64,000 nucleotides of DNA from Alisma plantago-aquatica (lineage: Eukaryota > Streptophyta > Magnoliopsida > Alismatales > Alismataceae). The notes below the pieces were generated by a model. That model was not told where the DNA came from. It saw only the letters and a program-made list of their open reading frames with translations, and did not search any database. How positions within the stretch are numbered: the first letter of the stretch is position 1; each line of letters starts with the position of its first letter. Made by a program: the position numbers and the translations under genes. The stretch spans positions 567,520,406-567,584,405 of the forward strand of contig OY856410.1 in assembly GCA_963693085.1 (NCBI GenBank), written 5' to 3'. Positions 1 to 10,100 of the stretch are shown here, piece by piece.

Positions 1-1496
1 CCATTGAAGACAGTACCAACTCTCAATATGTTATCAAGAATATCTTTTCTTCTTAACTTATAAAGTTCTTTTTGCAACGTAGCAATGTCATTCATCTTCT
101 TATGTATATCTTTTCTTGCTTGGTCTAAATCAGAAAACAATGAATCCTTTTCTTTTACAATATTATCATAGTCCGGATGGTTGCACAAGATAGGTTGAGT
201 TTGATAATCTTGTAGTTTAGCTAGCAAATCAGTCTTTTCTTTTGATAGAAGATCAACATTGGTTTCCAAATTGAGTAGCTTTCTAGTGCAATCATCTAAA
301 GATGTTTTTAAAGATACATTTTCAAGATCAATGTTGTTCTTTTCATAAGAAAGTTCATCTAATTTGGCAATGAGCTCATTATTTGATTTTATAGCCTTCT
401 TTAGTTTCTTCTTGGCATCAACATACTTACCATGAGTTTCTTGTAAACTAGTAACTAACTCTTCTTTAGGAAGATCAACTAGGCTTACCTCTTGAGAGTC
501 TTCATTTTCTTCTCTTGCCATTAGACATTCCACCTTCTCTTCTTCGCTTTCACTGTCACTTGACTCATCCCAGGCAGCTTTATAGGCTTTTTCTCCTTTC
601 TTCTTATGTGAGCTTTTCTTTCCCTTCTTTTCTTTGGGACATTCATTTTTGAGATGCCCTTTCTTCCCACATTCAAAGCACCTGGGAGTAGAGGAACTAG
701 AAATTTTGTTAGATTTAAACCTTTTGTACTTCTTACCGTTGACGATTAAGGCTTCTTCTTCTTCTTCACTTGACTCCTCACTTTCTTGTGTGACGACTTT
801 TGAGGCTTTGAGAGCCACATCCTTCTTCTTCCCACTTTGGTGTTCACGTTCTCTTCTTTCTTCCTCTTCTAGATATGCTTCATGAGCTTCTAAATTACCA
901 ATGAGTTGTTCCATTTTGAGGCGAGTGAGGTCGTTTGCTTCTGCAATGGCTGTCACCTTTGGCTTGTATTTTGGAGGAAGTGATCGAAGAATTTTTGATA
1001 CCTGATCTTCCTCAAGGACAGGTTTTCCTAAGGCACTTAAACCATTAACAATAGTAGAGAATTTTGAATACATTTCACTAATAGATTCATTAGGATCCAT
1101 ACAAAAATGTTCAAGTTTTGTTTTAAGCAGGCTAATTTTGGAATTTTTGACTTGGGCTGTACCCTCATAAGTGATGGACAATCTATGCCAAATATCATAC
1201 GCTGTATCACAATTTGATATTCTATTAAATTCTCCTACAGAAATAGAACAATATAAAATGCTTACAGCTTTTGCGTTCATTTGGGCCTGTTTTACCGTGT
1301 TTGCATCCCATTCCGCAAAGTCATTTTGAGGGAATTCATAAGGAGTAGATACCATTCTCCATAGATCCCAGTTGACGCCTTGGAAGTAGAACTGCATCCT
1401 TCTCTTCCAGTATTGGTAGTTTGTTCCATCGAACGCCGGCGGCCTAGCAACAAGAGTCCCTTCAATGTTGAGGTTGTTGAGCATTCCATCACCCAT
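1..1496 (-). CDS. Ty1/copia gag polyprotein, N-terminal part (runs off window)
   Basis: Retrotransposon capsid/nucleocapsid protein of the SIRE/Maximus type. One open frame of about 498 codons runs from an ATG at 1496 to the left edge without a stop. The N-terminus has the usual copia gag opening (RPPAFDGTNYQYWKRRMQF), then a UBN2-type region (residues about 60-190), an acidic Ser/Glu linker, and a CCHC zinc knuckle near residues 275-288 (CFECGKKGHLKNEC, CX2CX4HX4C; its His codon is at 654-656). After that come a Lys-rich stretch, an acidic patch and a long coiled-coil-like region. The start is supported by the PBS and LTR directly upstream on the same strand. Protease, integrase and RT would lie beyond the window. 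The unbroken frame suggests a young insertion. Domain names are from family knowledge; the reading frame is seen directly. Confidence 0.9.
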   Translation of the reverse strand, partial: MGDGMLNNLNIEGTLVARPPAFDGTNYQYWKRRMQFYFQGVNWDLWRMVSTPYEFPQNDFAEWDANTVKQAQMNAKAVSILYCSISVGEFNRISNCDTAYDIWHRLSITYEGTAQVKNSKISLLKTKLEHFCMDPNESISEMYSKFSTIVNGLSALGKPVLEEDQVSKILRSLPPKYKPKVTAIAEANDLTRLKMEQLIGNLEAHEAYLEEEERREREHQSGKKKDVALKASKVVTQESEESSEEEEEALIVNGKKYKRFKSNKISSSSTPRCFECGKKGHLKNECPKEKKGKKSSHKKKGEKAYKAAWDESSDSESEEEKVECLMAREENEDSQEVSLVDLPKEELVTSLQETHGKYVDAKKKLKKAIKSNNELIAKLDELSYEKNNIDLENVSLKTSLDDCTRKLLNLETNVDLLSKEKTDLLAKLQDYQTQPILCNHPDYDNIVKEKDSLFSDLDQARKDIHKKMNDIATLQKELYKLRRKDILDNILRVGTVFN

Positions 1497-1531
1497 TTCT
1501 TCAAGACCTTGTTAGGGTTCCTTGAAGCCTT

Positions 1532-1543
1532 GCTCTGATACCA
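1532..1543 (-). other. Primer-binding site (initiator tRNA-Met type)
   Basis: The minus strand reads TGGTATCAGAGC, the standard copia PBS complementary to the 3' end of initiator tRNA-Met. It lies 2 bp inside the LTR end at 1546 and about 36 bp upstream of the gag ATG, which fixes the orientation of the element. Confidence 0.9.
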
Positions 1544-2270
1544 ATTGTAAACTACTAGAGGGGGGGTGAATAGAGTTTTATAAAGATTTTAATAATAATT
1601 TAAACTCAAACAACCACAATGAAGATATTGGACAAGGAGACACAGGGTTTAGAGTGGTTCCAACTATAGCAAATACTATAGCCGTCAGTCCACTACCCGG
1701 TTGCTTACCCAACCGGGATTTGAAAAGAAATTTATTTTATTACCTCGCAAGGACTTTACATAAAATACAATTTCTTTTCCCAACCCCTTCAAGCAGCCTT
1801 CACCTAGAAGTAATCGCCCAACCTTGAAGCAGCCTTCCCTTGAAGTAGATGCACCAACTCCCGTTGCACCAGCCTTCTGAAGTAGCTTCCCTTGCGATAG
1901 CCTTCTTGAAGTAGCTTGAAGTCCCCTTCTCCACCTGAGAAGTCAATCCTCTCCAATCCGCAGCCTCCAACCCTAGGAGTAGCAAGGAGAGTACAAATAA
2001 TAAAAAGGAACAAGAAAGGAAAAGGAAATTACAACTTATCCTTTAAGCCCAAGGCTTGATATGCCTAGATCAAGCATATAGATCTCCTAGCCAAGTGTGT
2101 GAACTTGTGATTGCTGTGGGTAGGAGAATCTAGCCTATAGGACACGAGATTGAGCTAAGGAGAATGTAGACAAATGATCACAGTGCTCAAATTGCTTGCA
2201 ATAGATTGCTCAAGTATGCTCAAGTGTATTCTCAAGTGTAACAAGTGAATTCTAGTGTCCTATGGCTTGT

Positions 2271-2280
2271 CCTATTTATA
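2271..2280 (-). promoter_or_regulatory. LTR TATA box
   Basis: TATAAATAGG on the minus strand, about 730 bp from the PBS-side LTR end. It is the probable core promoter that starts the genomic RNA of the copia element. Confidence 0.6.
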
Positions 2281-2416
2281 GGAATGGCCTAAGTATGCTT
2301 AAGGACGTTCTAGACAACTTCTAGGGGTTTCTAAGTGCTTAACTAGCCGTTAGGTACAAAGTTGTTGCTTTAACAACGGCTAATTAATTTATTCTGCAGT
2401 TGCTGTCAGAGACCAT

Positions 2417-2617
2417 CTCGGTCGACAAATGGTCGACTGAGACACCTACTCGGTCGAACTTTTGTCGACCGACAGGCTCTCTGGAACAAGTGATTTGCAA
2501 CGTCTTTCTTCAACTGCCAACTAACTTGTCTGTTGTGTCTAACGGCTACTTTGGATCTTTCTCGGTCGAGAAGATTGTCGACCGAGAGTGTCTCGGTCGA
2601 GGAGTTTGTCGACCGAG
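2417..2617. repeat. Array of four inverted-repeat cassettes in LTR U3
   Basis: Four short stem-loop modules lie at 2417-2441, 2449-2474, 2561-2586 and 2592-2617. Each has a left arm of the form CTCGGTCGA and a right arm TCGACCGAG with 4-9 bases between. The last two are perfect. On the LTR's own strand they lie about 140-345 bp upstream of the TATA box. Confidence 0.85.
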
Positions 2618-2978
2618 AATGATCCTGTTTCAAGATTTCAATTTAGGCACTAATTATATGTGTGAGTGTGCATAAATGATCCTATTTAAATGGGATGACA
2701 TGTATAACTATGGTGCTTGGCTAGGGAAAATCTAACGCTTGATTTACATGCAATTCTAAGTACTTGTACATTATATATTTGTACAAGTTTTTACAACAAT
2801 GATTACATTGCATGAAAATATAAAATTTTAGCTTGTGGATTTTCCCTAGTTGCTTTTCCATCCATCTTAGTCCTGCACACTCAAGTAGCTCGTTAGATTA
2901 ATAAGAATGAAATGTTTGTCATAATCAAAATAAAGGGATTTATAGATGTCCATTTAGCCAACACATACTACCAAACAA

Positions 2979-3197
2979 ATGGGTAGAGATGGCATTGGAC
3001 TTGACTGTAGTCAAGGGAACAACAAAGATAAAGGACCTCCATTATTCCATGGAGAATCCTCTAGTTCCAAGACTATGGGCACATGTAATTATTGCAATGA
3101 AATTAGTCATTATTCTACTTGTTGTCCTTTTAGGAAAGCACCCAAGAGCAATAGGACTTGGGTTGCTAAACTAACCCCTCCGGACCCAAAAACATGA
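2979..3197 (+). pseudogene. Gag C-terminal fragment with second zinc knuckle (element A)
   Basis: A 72-residue open stretch holds a CCHC knuckle CNYCNEISHYSTCC (CX2CX4HX4C), followed by RKAPKSNRTWVAKL, the usual context of the second knuckle in SIRE/Maximus-type gag. The frame stops at 3195-3197 (TGA after PDPKT). The upstream part is cut off by the LTR ending at 2963, so it is a fragment and the ATG at 2979 is only an internal Met. The homologous segment in element B at 55.4-55.6 kb stops at nearly the same place. Confidence 0.7.
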
Positions 3198-5087
3198 TTG
3201 GGGACCATTTCATCTTTCTTCTTGGAGGTACTTACAAATGGATTGACTTGAGCTATTGAATTGCAAATTGACTTCTCAATCCACATGAAAGAAGAAAGGT
3301 GAGACGTGTAGAGGGTGACAACAAGTGGAAAAAGCAATGGTAAGAACAAAGGTAATGTTTTTATTGCTTATAACCAATCCTAACTTGTTTTGTCAAGATG
3401 GTATGCACTATACATATGGTTTTTGAGTCAAAAGTGGTATTTTGTGTTTCTCTTCACACTCTTGATCAAAAACTGTTTCTAATGCTTCTATAGTGCATTA
3501 CTAACTTGCTTAGACATGTTTGGATATGGTTTGTATATTTAACATGCCTTTAAATATGTTTTCATGAAATATATGTGCTTCTTGACAGCTGATCTGTCGG
3601 TCGAGTTTGCCCTATTGAAACTCGACCGATAGGCACCAATGGGTGTTGCCAACAGATGTCATCGGTCGAGTTGCCAATACACAGAACTCGACCGATAACA
3701 CTGTACACAGAATATAAATTTGGCTTATTGAATGAGAATTTCCCTCTCAACTAGATTTTCTCAACCAATAGCCTTATTCTTTAGCACTCTCATTTGGTAC
3801 CTTTATATATGCATATTGCCATGTTCTAAATTTCCTATCTTGCTTACAATTCTATCTCTCTAATTGCTCTAATTTGGTATATCTATATGTTGCAATTACT
3901 TGCTTTGAGTTGTTTTGCAGGTTTTAATGATGATCTCTTTGGATCTCTTGGTTGTGTCTTAAATTATTTCCGTTGTGCTCTAACTTGCTACATCTATCTA
4001 GGTGTATATCTTGTTTTGATACAACCTTGAGGTTCTTAGGGGTAATCATCTTATGGTAAATGATGCATATTTGTATGTGAGTTATATCCTTTCATGCTTC
4101 TAAAATTGCATATCGCTTTGTTTGGATATATCTCTTCATCTATTCATAGCTTGTTGTATCTTGTGTATCTTTTGGTATCTGTTGCTATGATCTAGATCCT
4201 ACTAGTAGTCCTAACTTGTGATATCATCTACTAGTAGTTCATATACATGTAGTTCTAACCTTGTTTATGATTGGCATCTTTGCTCATCTATATGCTATGC
4301 TTGTATCTTGTCTCATACATGCTCAAGCTTGTTCCTTGAATTGCATAGCTACTATCTTGAGTTTCTTGCATAACATTGTGATGCAGGGTACATAGATCTA
4401 CATTGCATGTAGAAATTGGATTACTTTTGGATTTTATGCAGATTTGCTCCAATTTCAGTTTTTGGTGCAAGACTAGTGTTTGTCATGCATAAACTACCTT
4501 CTGAGAAAGACTCATTGCTTTGCGATGAGCTCTGATGGTTTTTGGTCAAAACCGTCATGTTGAGGGTCAAAATTATGTTTTATTGTTTTTCTGCAACACC
4601 TTATCTTGCATCTTTTGGGTTGTTCAAGTATATGATTTAACTTGCTTTTCTTTCTATGCTTGGACAAGCCCCTATCTGTGCTCTTCTACTCTCCTTATAT
4701 ATATTTGTGGTATCTCCTTTCTCTTTAACAAGTGATGTTTCTTATTTCTTCATAACCCCTCTTTTTGAAATGACAAAGGGGGAGAAAGATATGTCTTCTT
4801 TTAAAAGAGGAAGAAGGCATGTCTTACATGAAGAAGAGAAGCACGTTCATGTAAAGGGAGTAGGTAAAAGGGGAGAAGACATATATGCATAGAACATATA
4901 TGAGTAGAGGACATAGTATTCTATAAATGTTATGAAAGCTAACCATGCAGGAGAAATAGCATCAATTGAGGGGGAGCATATGAGCTCAATCCTATTGAAA
5001 CCCCTAGGTTTCTCCGAAGGTATGATTTTACTTGAAAGCTTTCAATACATTTATGGAATGGTTTGTCATCTTAAAAAAGGGGGAGAT
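3198..5087 (+). other. Non-coding 3' internal region of element A
   Basis: About 1.9 kb, T-rich, without a long frame. It contains two perfect inverted-repeat cassettes (3597-3629 with 12-bp arms TCGGTCGAGTTT/AAACTCGACCGA; 3661-3696 with arms ATCGGTCGAGTT/AACTCGACCGAT). It ends in repeated GGGGGAG-rich stretches near 4780, 4970 and 5078. Element B has a matching region at 57.9-59.25 kb. Confidence 0.65.
5073..5086 (+). other. Polypurine tract of element A
   Basis: AAAAAAGGGGGAGA directly before the LTR start TGTTGACTC at 5088, the expected plus-strand priming site. Confidence 0.75.
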
Positions 5088-5448
5088 TGTTGACTCAAGG
5101 TCAATTAGGTCAATGTTGGCTCACGTCTAAATTGACTAAACCCGTGTTTTGATGATGACTAACCATTCCACATATTGGTGTCTAATGTCTCTACTTGAGT
5201 GATTTCAGATTAGGTATAGACACACTCCAATTGGCCTAACTTGCGCATATCAAATTGGAGAAAAGACAAGTCAAAAGTCATACAAGTGCACGTTTTTGTA
5301 ATATGATGTATATCCATTAGAATCATGTTGTAAATCACTTGTAATGATTGTATGACTTGTAATTAAGCTTAGAAAAATATCAGGAGCACTTAGATAGAAT
5401 ATTAGAGCACTTTAGATGCATCTTTGAAAATTGATTACATGCACTTTG

Positions 5449-5676
5449 TCGGTCGAGTTTCCCAGCCTGAAAACTCGACCGATCATCCTTGATCAATTTT
5501 CTGCAGATTGCATCGGTCGAGTTGTGTTTACACAGAACTCGACCGATGGAGTAATTGACCAAATCGATTTTCATTGGTCGGTCGAGTTTCCTCAGGACAA
5601 ACTCGACCGATGGTCTGAATATCGGCTTTGTCTTTTACTCTATCAGTCGAGTTACCCTTATAGAAACTCGACCGAT
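5449..5676. repeat. Array of four inverted-repeat cassettes in LTR U3 (element A)
   Basis: Modules lie at 5449-5482 (perfect 12-bp arms TCGGTCGAGTTT/AAACTCGACCGA), 5511-5548 (perfect 13-bp arms CATCGGTCGAGTT/AACTCGACCGATG), 5578-5610 (perfect 12-bp arms) and 5642-5676 (one mismatch, ATCAGTCGAGTT). The loops of 9-12 bases differ in sequence while the arms are kept. The array ends about 140 bp upstream of the TATA box. Confidence 0.9.
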
Positions 5677-5813
5677 TGCACTGTACGGAAAAGTGCAGAA
5701 AAGTGCTTCTAGTCGTTGTGGAGTTGCAACAAGTGAAAATAGATCTATTGCAAGCCACAAAACGGCTAGTTTTCGTTCACAGGTGTTCCCAAAGGCTAAG
5801 AGGCATCCCCAGC

Positions 5814-5822
5814 TATAAATAG
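5814..5822 (+). promoter_or_regulatory. LTR TATA box (element A)
   Basis: TATAAATAG at 5814. The same context followed by GGAC recurs at 52814 (element B) and inverted at 18717-18726 (solo LTR), supporting a conserved core promoter. Confidence 0.65.
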
Positions 5823-6689
5823 GACCCCTTGGGCTTCATTCCAAGGTTGAGCATTCATTGTAAACTCTATGTGAGGCTCCTATTCTATAGTTGAGTGCTT
5901 CCTATAGCCTCCTCTCTCTTTCTAAGCTTAATCACTTGCTACATCCATTAGAGTGAGTAGGAAATCTGTAAGAGAGCTAGTCCTACATGTATATCTTGTG
6001 AGGCTCTCACTTCCACCACCTTCCTATCTCTCATTTCCAATCATGAAGATGAAGGTTCTCTCTCTTGTCCAAGAGAGGTGAAGAAGAACAAGGGAAGGCA
6101 TCCCTTGGTGAAGATCAAGGCTGAAGACTTGGAGCTAGAGTGGGTAAGCCCTTGGAGAAGGCAGAAGACTCAAACTCAAGTGGGTAAGACCTTGGTGGAA
6201 GCTTCTCCGAGTGAAGGTGAAGTCAAAGGCGAAAGATCCAAGAAGAGTGGGTAATTCCTGCAAGGCTAAAGACTTGAGCAAGAGTGGGTAAGTCCTTGGA
6301 GAAGGTCGAAGACTCTTGCAAAGTGGGTAAGTCCTTAGTAAGGTTGAAGACTCTTTGTATTGGATAGGTAGTCATGTATTGTAAGTCTTATGAATGAATA
6401 TAAGAATGCAATAGTTTGGAAGTCCTAGAGGTTGACCTCTCTAGGCAAGTGGACTGACACACTTCTAGTTTGAAGTGTGGAACCACTCTAAATAGCTTGT
6501 CTATTGGTGTATGTTCAATCTCTCTCATCCTTGCTATTTATGTTTTAGTTGCACTCAAATTACCTATTTAGCAACCTTATCTTGTCATATATATCTTGAA
6601 GGTTTAATGAGTTTTGTTTAAGTGCTTTCAGCTCTATTCACCCCCCTCTAGAGCATCTAATCACCCATCTAGGATCCAACAATATGTTG

Positions 6690-8369
6690 ATTGTATATGA
6701 CTTGTTTAAAGCAATATGTATTTAGTGGATGTTTATGACATATTAAATCCTTATGAGAGCCATGTGATAAGTGAATGAGGTAAATGAAACCCTAAGGGTA
6801 GGTTGTTTAATGAATCAAGTATTGTGATATCAATATTCTTAGTATGATATGTGGTGATGCTTAACGGTTCAGTTGTGGTAAATGTTATCAGATGGTCTAC
6901 GAAAAGAATGGTTTACAAAGCTAAACTAAAATAAGTTGATGTGATGATTGAATTGTGAATGTAAAGACTGAAATAGACATTTAGATGCCCTAAACACCAT
7001 AGATTCCCTATGAGAGGTCTGCGCTGTAGGGAGGAAATAGCCTAACCCTGGCAGTATCCAGTATACGGGGGTCAGAACGTACTAACAGGTGGTATGGGGG
7101 ACGAAGCCCTAGTGGAAGTCTCCTGAAAAAATACAATATGTAGTGTCTAACATCAACCAGAGATCCTGGTGGCACTAGAGTACTGAAAAGACAATAGGTG
7201 GCTTGACTTTCTGTCTGTGTGCTCAGATTAGAGGAGGAGTCTAGTTTTTACGGCATAATAGGTGTGTCGAAGCCAGAGAGCCATTTTCTTGTTGCAGACC
7301 AGTGACGTTGTCAGACTTAGCATTCCCGGGTGTGTTAGCTAAGTCTTGTACAGTGAGATCGTAGTTCGCTACGAGTCTTCATATGTAGAGTACACTGCAT
7401 ATGATCAGGGCACAAGTTAAAATATGATAATCAGATGAATGAGAGATTAAACAAGTGTGTGCATTTATTCAATTATTCTTTGTATGTTTCTATATTATTA
7501 GTTCTCTTTATGATCAATCAAGCATGTTCATATATTGATACACTCTTTTAGATATCTAGAGTATCTTGAAATATTTATGTTTGGGAATGATTAGTCTCTT
7601 TTAAGCTTACTGTTGTCATAATTGATATCATTTGCTCAAAAGTATATTTGAAATTATATCAGATTAAACAAGTGTGTGCATTTATTCAATTATTCTTTGT
7701 ATGTTTCTATATTATTAGTTCTCTTTATGATCAATCAAGCATGTTCATATATTGATACACTCTTTTAGATATCTAGAGTATCTTGAAATATTTATGTTTG
7801 GGAATGATTAGTCTCTTTTAAGCCTACTGTTGTCATAATTGATATCATTTGCTCAAAAGTATATTTGAAATTATATCAGTGCTTTAGACTGTTTCTTTGA
7901 AGTACTCATTCACTGAGCGAGTAGGCTCACCCCTCTACTCAAAATTTTTAGGGATAACTCGTGGACTGAAGATGTCATTGCATCAGAGTAGATCTGCCAT
8001 AGGAGTTAAGTATAAGATTAGTTAAGTTCAGTCGGTCCATGTCACTCTAGATCCTTGTATAGAGTTGAGAGAGAGTTGTAAATGATAAAGTGTAACTTTT
8101 CTTCTTTAATAATAGAGTACATCTCTGGTTATCATGTAGTATGTATATGGAAGTGTGAGAAACAGAATGAATGTCTGTATGTGTATCATAAATGTTGACA
8201 TCATATTAGAGTAATCAAGGTTTAATTCTCTTGTAAAGTTGTTTACGTGATTGAATGCGAGAAAACAAAGATATTCAAAAAGATGGGAGTGAACTCTACA
8301 TTAAGTATAATCCTTAAACTCATACCCTAATCTCATGATTAGTGGTAATCGTGGGATGTGGATGTGACA
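6690..8369 (+). mobile_element. Tekay/Del-like gypsy LTR (solo or fragment)
   Basis: The segment ends GGATGTGGATGTGACA at 8369 and contains CATTCACTGAGCGAGTAGGCTCACCCC-type text near 7907, a pattern I associate with Tekay/Del chromovirus LTRs. No PBS follows. The left boundary is approximate because I found no convincing TG end. A 217-bp tandem duplication lies inside. The family assignment is inference. Confidence 0.45.
7444..7877. repeat. 217-bp tandem duplication
   Basis: Unit 1 is 7444-7660 and unit 2 is 7661-7877, starting AGATTAAACAAGTGTG. I saw a single difference (AAGCTTAC against AAGCCTAC), so the duplication is recent compared with the LTR around it. Confidence 0.9.
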
Positions 8370-8373
8370 GTTC

Positions 8374-10100
8374 TCATAAGAAGGTGTCAACAGTGATGGG
8401 ATTAGGAAAGGATAAACCAATATTACTGTAGAAATTATTAAATTTTGACATATTATCCCACGTTGGTAATGTGGATATATCTTCCTTTTTTAGGATATGA
8501 GGAGTGCATGATGGTGGCACTTTGTGGTTACCATTAGAGGTGTCTATAAAATTTAATAAACAACCTTGAGATGTGAAATTTTTGTGAGGTAACGTACATG
8601 TATCATCCAGAGTGAAGAAGTTCTTTTGTTTCTGCATCTCTGGAGTGCAGAGGAGAACTGCGTAGGAGTTCACCACTTTGCTTCCTTCATAACAACGTTG
8701 GAATGTTGTAAAAATGGGCTCATAGATGTTTTAAGATCTTCTATGATTGCATTTTCAATTTGTGGAAGGTATCCTGGTCCATATCTAGCTATTTTGTAGC
8801 TGGAGATATGGGTGTGTTGTTGAGCATCAGTGTATCCATATTTTGTAGTTGCAGGTTTTGATGAGTGTTATACAGTCTGGGCTTCTTAAAGCATGGCATA
8901 GTAGGTGGAGCAGTTGAGGGTTGCATCTTGCTTGAATGATGTAGTATTAAGCTGCCAACTATCATGTGAGTTTTGATTGGAGCAGGTGGGTTAAGGTGGT
9001 TGGGGACATGATTAGGTTCAAACTAAGAAGATGGGTGGTTTGCATGATCCTTGAAGATGGGTGTGAAGGTTGATGGGTGTTCAACTCTGAGTTTGACATT
9101 ATAGATCCAAACCCCACATCTAATGTTGATGTCACCCGGGAGGGTGGTGTCTTTCAAGACCGCAAAGACGTAGAATGCTTTGGAGAAGTCAATTGGGTAT
9201 AGGGAGTCAGGGTTGATGAATTGCAATGTGGCACCCATCGTATGGGCAATAGAATTGAAGACATCTTCACACCAGAGATGGGGTGAGAGGTCGGAGATGG
9301 AGATTCATCTTGAGGCTTCAAAGGAAGCAGGAGAGACGCCTTGCTCTATAGCCCAATGAGATATGCGTGCCTAGGTAAAACCATTTCCACGGGCATAGGT
9401 AAAATTATGTCCAAGAATGTGTTTGAAGATAGATTTTTCTGGCAGGGTGTAAAGAAGTCGGGTGGGCGAGAGTCTTCGATTTGAGGATGGTGCATTCGGG
9501 AAGTAAAAAGGCCAACACTTTGGTGATCTGTCTATATCGGAGAGGTTGGGGCAACTGTTGATGTCCACCATAATGGTATGGGTGGTTAGAGCCTTGAGAA
9601 GTCACATACTCTGGGCCGAGAGGTCAATAGAGTATTCTATAGTGTTGTTGTCCATAGTGAGGGGTAACGACAGGAGTGAAGAGCTAAGTAGGTAAGGCTT
9701 CAGAGGAGGGGGAGGGGAGATGTCACAAAATGGGTAAGACTGTGCATAATGGTGGGATGGTTAAATAGAGAAGGATTGATAGATGAGGATGAGATAGAGA
9801 AGGATTGATAGATGAGGATGAAAGATTTGTTGGGGTGGGGTAAGTAGGAGGGACAGACAAGGGACATGAGGGAGATGTAGAGTCATAAAGAAGGGAGTAG
9901 AAAGGATTTTCACATAAGATCTTGTGATCAAACTTACATGGAACGTGGTTGGTTAGGGGGGTGAGGGGGCGAGGAGGATGGGAGTAGGTCAATGATGGCA
10001 GAGAGGGATGGGGTAGCTGGATGTGGTACGGTCGGTGATCGGGAAGCCAACCAGGTCGAGGATTCAGACAATCAAAGGAGATGTGTCCAGATAGATTGCA
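8374..10100 (-). pseudogene. Zinc-knuckle/DUF4283-like retroelement ORF remnant
   Basis: On the minus strand a degraded CCHC knuckle lies first (about 10065-10105, YFACNLSGHISFDC, with the first Cys now Tyr). A Pro/Ser-rich linker follows, then a segment at about 9023-9571 that reads like a DUF4283 fold (HILGHNFTYARGNGF, stop, SHWAIEQGVSPASFE, MGATLQFINPDSLYPIDFSK, VWIYNVKLRVEHPS). A last open stretch of 100 codons (8374-8676) has no recognisable motif. Stops and frame changes break the reading frame throughout. Such ORFs belong to plant LINE-like or unclassified retroelements. The family call rests on pattern recognition only. Confidence 0.4.

Larger units (their letters stand above)
1546..2963 (-). 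mobile_element. 5' LTR of the minus-strand copia element
   Basis: A 1418-bp LTR with TG...CA ends on the minus strand: it begins TGTTGGCTAAATGG at 2963 and ends TAGTTTACA at 1546, next to the PBS. A TATA box, an inverted-repeat array upstream of it and a pyrimidine-rich end (CCCCCCCTCTAG) are present. It interrupts a plus-strand element at CATAC (2964-2968); the same CATAC-containing sequence is continuous in the related element at 55.4 kb, so this is a nested insertion. The second LTR and the other target copy lie outside the window. Confidence 0.85.
2964..6681 (+). mobile_element. Element A: non-autonomous copia element, 3' part
   Basis: What remains is the C-terminal end of gag, about 1.9 kb without coding signal, a polypurine tract and a 3' LTR. 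The left part was displaced beyond the window by the minus-strand copia insertion. The layout is colinear with element B (52.1-59.8 kb), including the point where coding capacity stops. No protease, integrase, RT or RNase H signal is visible between gag and the LTR. Confidence 0.75.
5088..6681 (+). mobile_element. 3' LTR of element A
   Basis: A 1594-bp LTR with ends TGTTGACTCAAGG and GGATCCAACA. It contains four inverted-repeat cassettes, a TATA box at 5814, a GAAG/GTAAG-rich repetitive stretch (6040-6360) and a CACCCCCCTCTAGAG end. The LTRs at 52115-53669, 59254-59797 and, inverted, 17902-19442 are related. Confidence 0.85.

Noticed and set aside
634..885. Plus-strand 83-codon frame at the left edge
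   Set aside because: Shadow of the copia gag on the other strand, which has zinc knuckle, PBS and LTR support.
2400..2675. Open frames on both strands across the cassette array
   Set aside because: They read through palindromic LTR U3 sequence; no motif and no homology I recognise.
5449..5676. CRISPR-like array of regularly spaced palindromes
   Set aside because: Plant nuclear DNA, irregular spacing, arms differ between modules, no cas genes, and the modules sit in LTR U3.
5431..5818. Overlapping frames in all directions over the element A cassettes
   Set aside because: Same reason: inverted repeats keep several frames open by chance.
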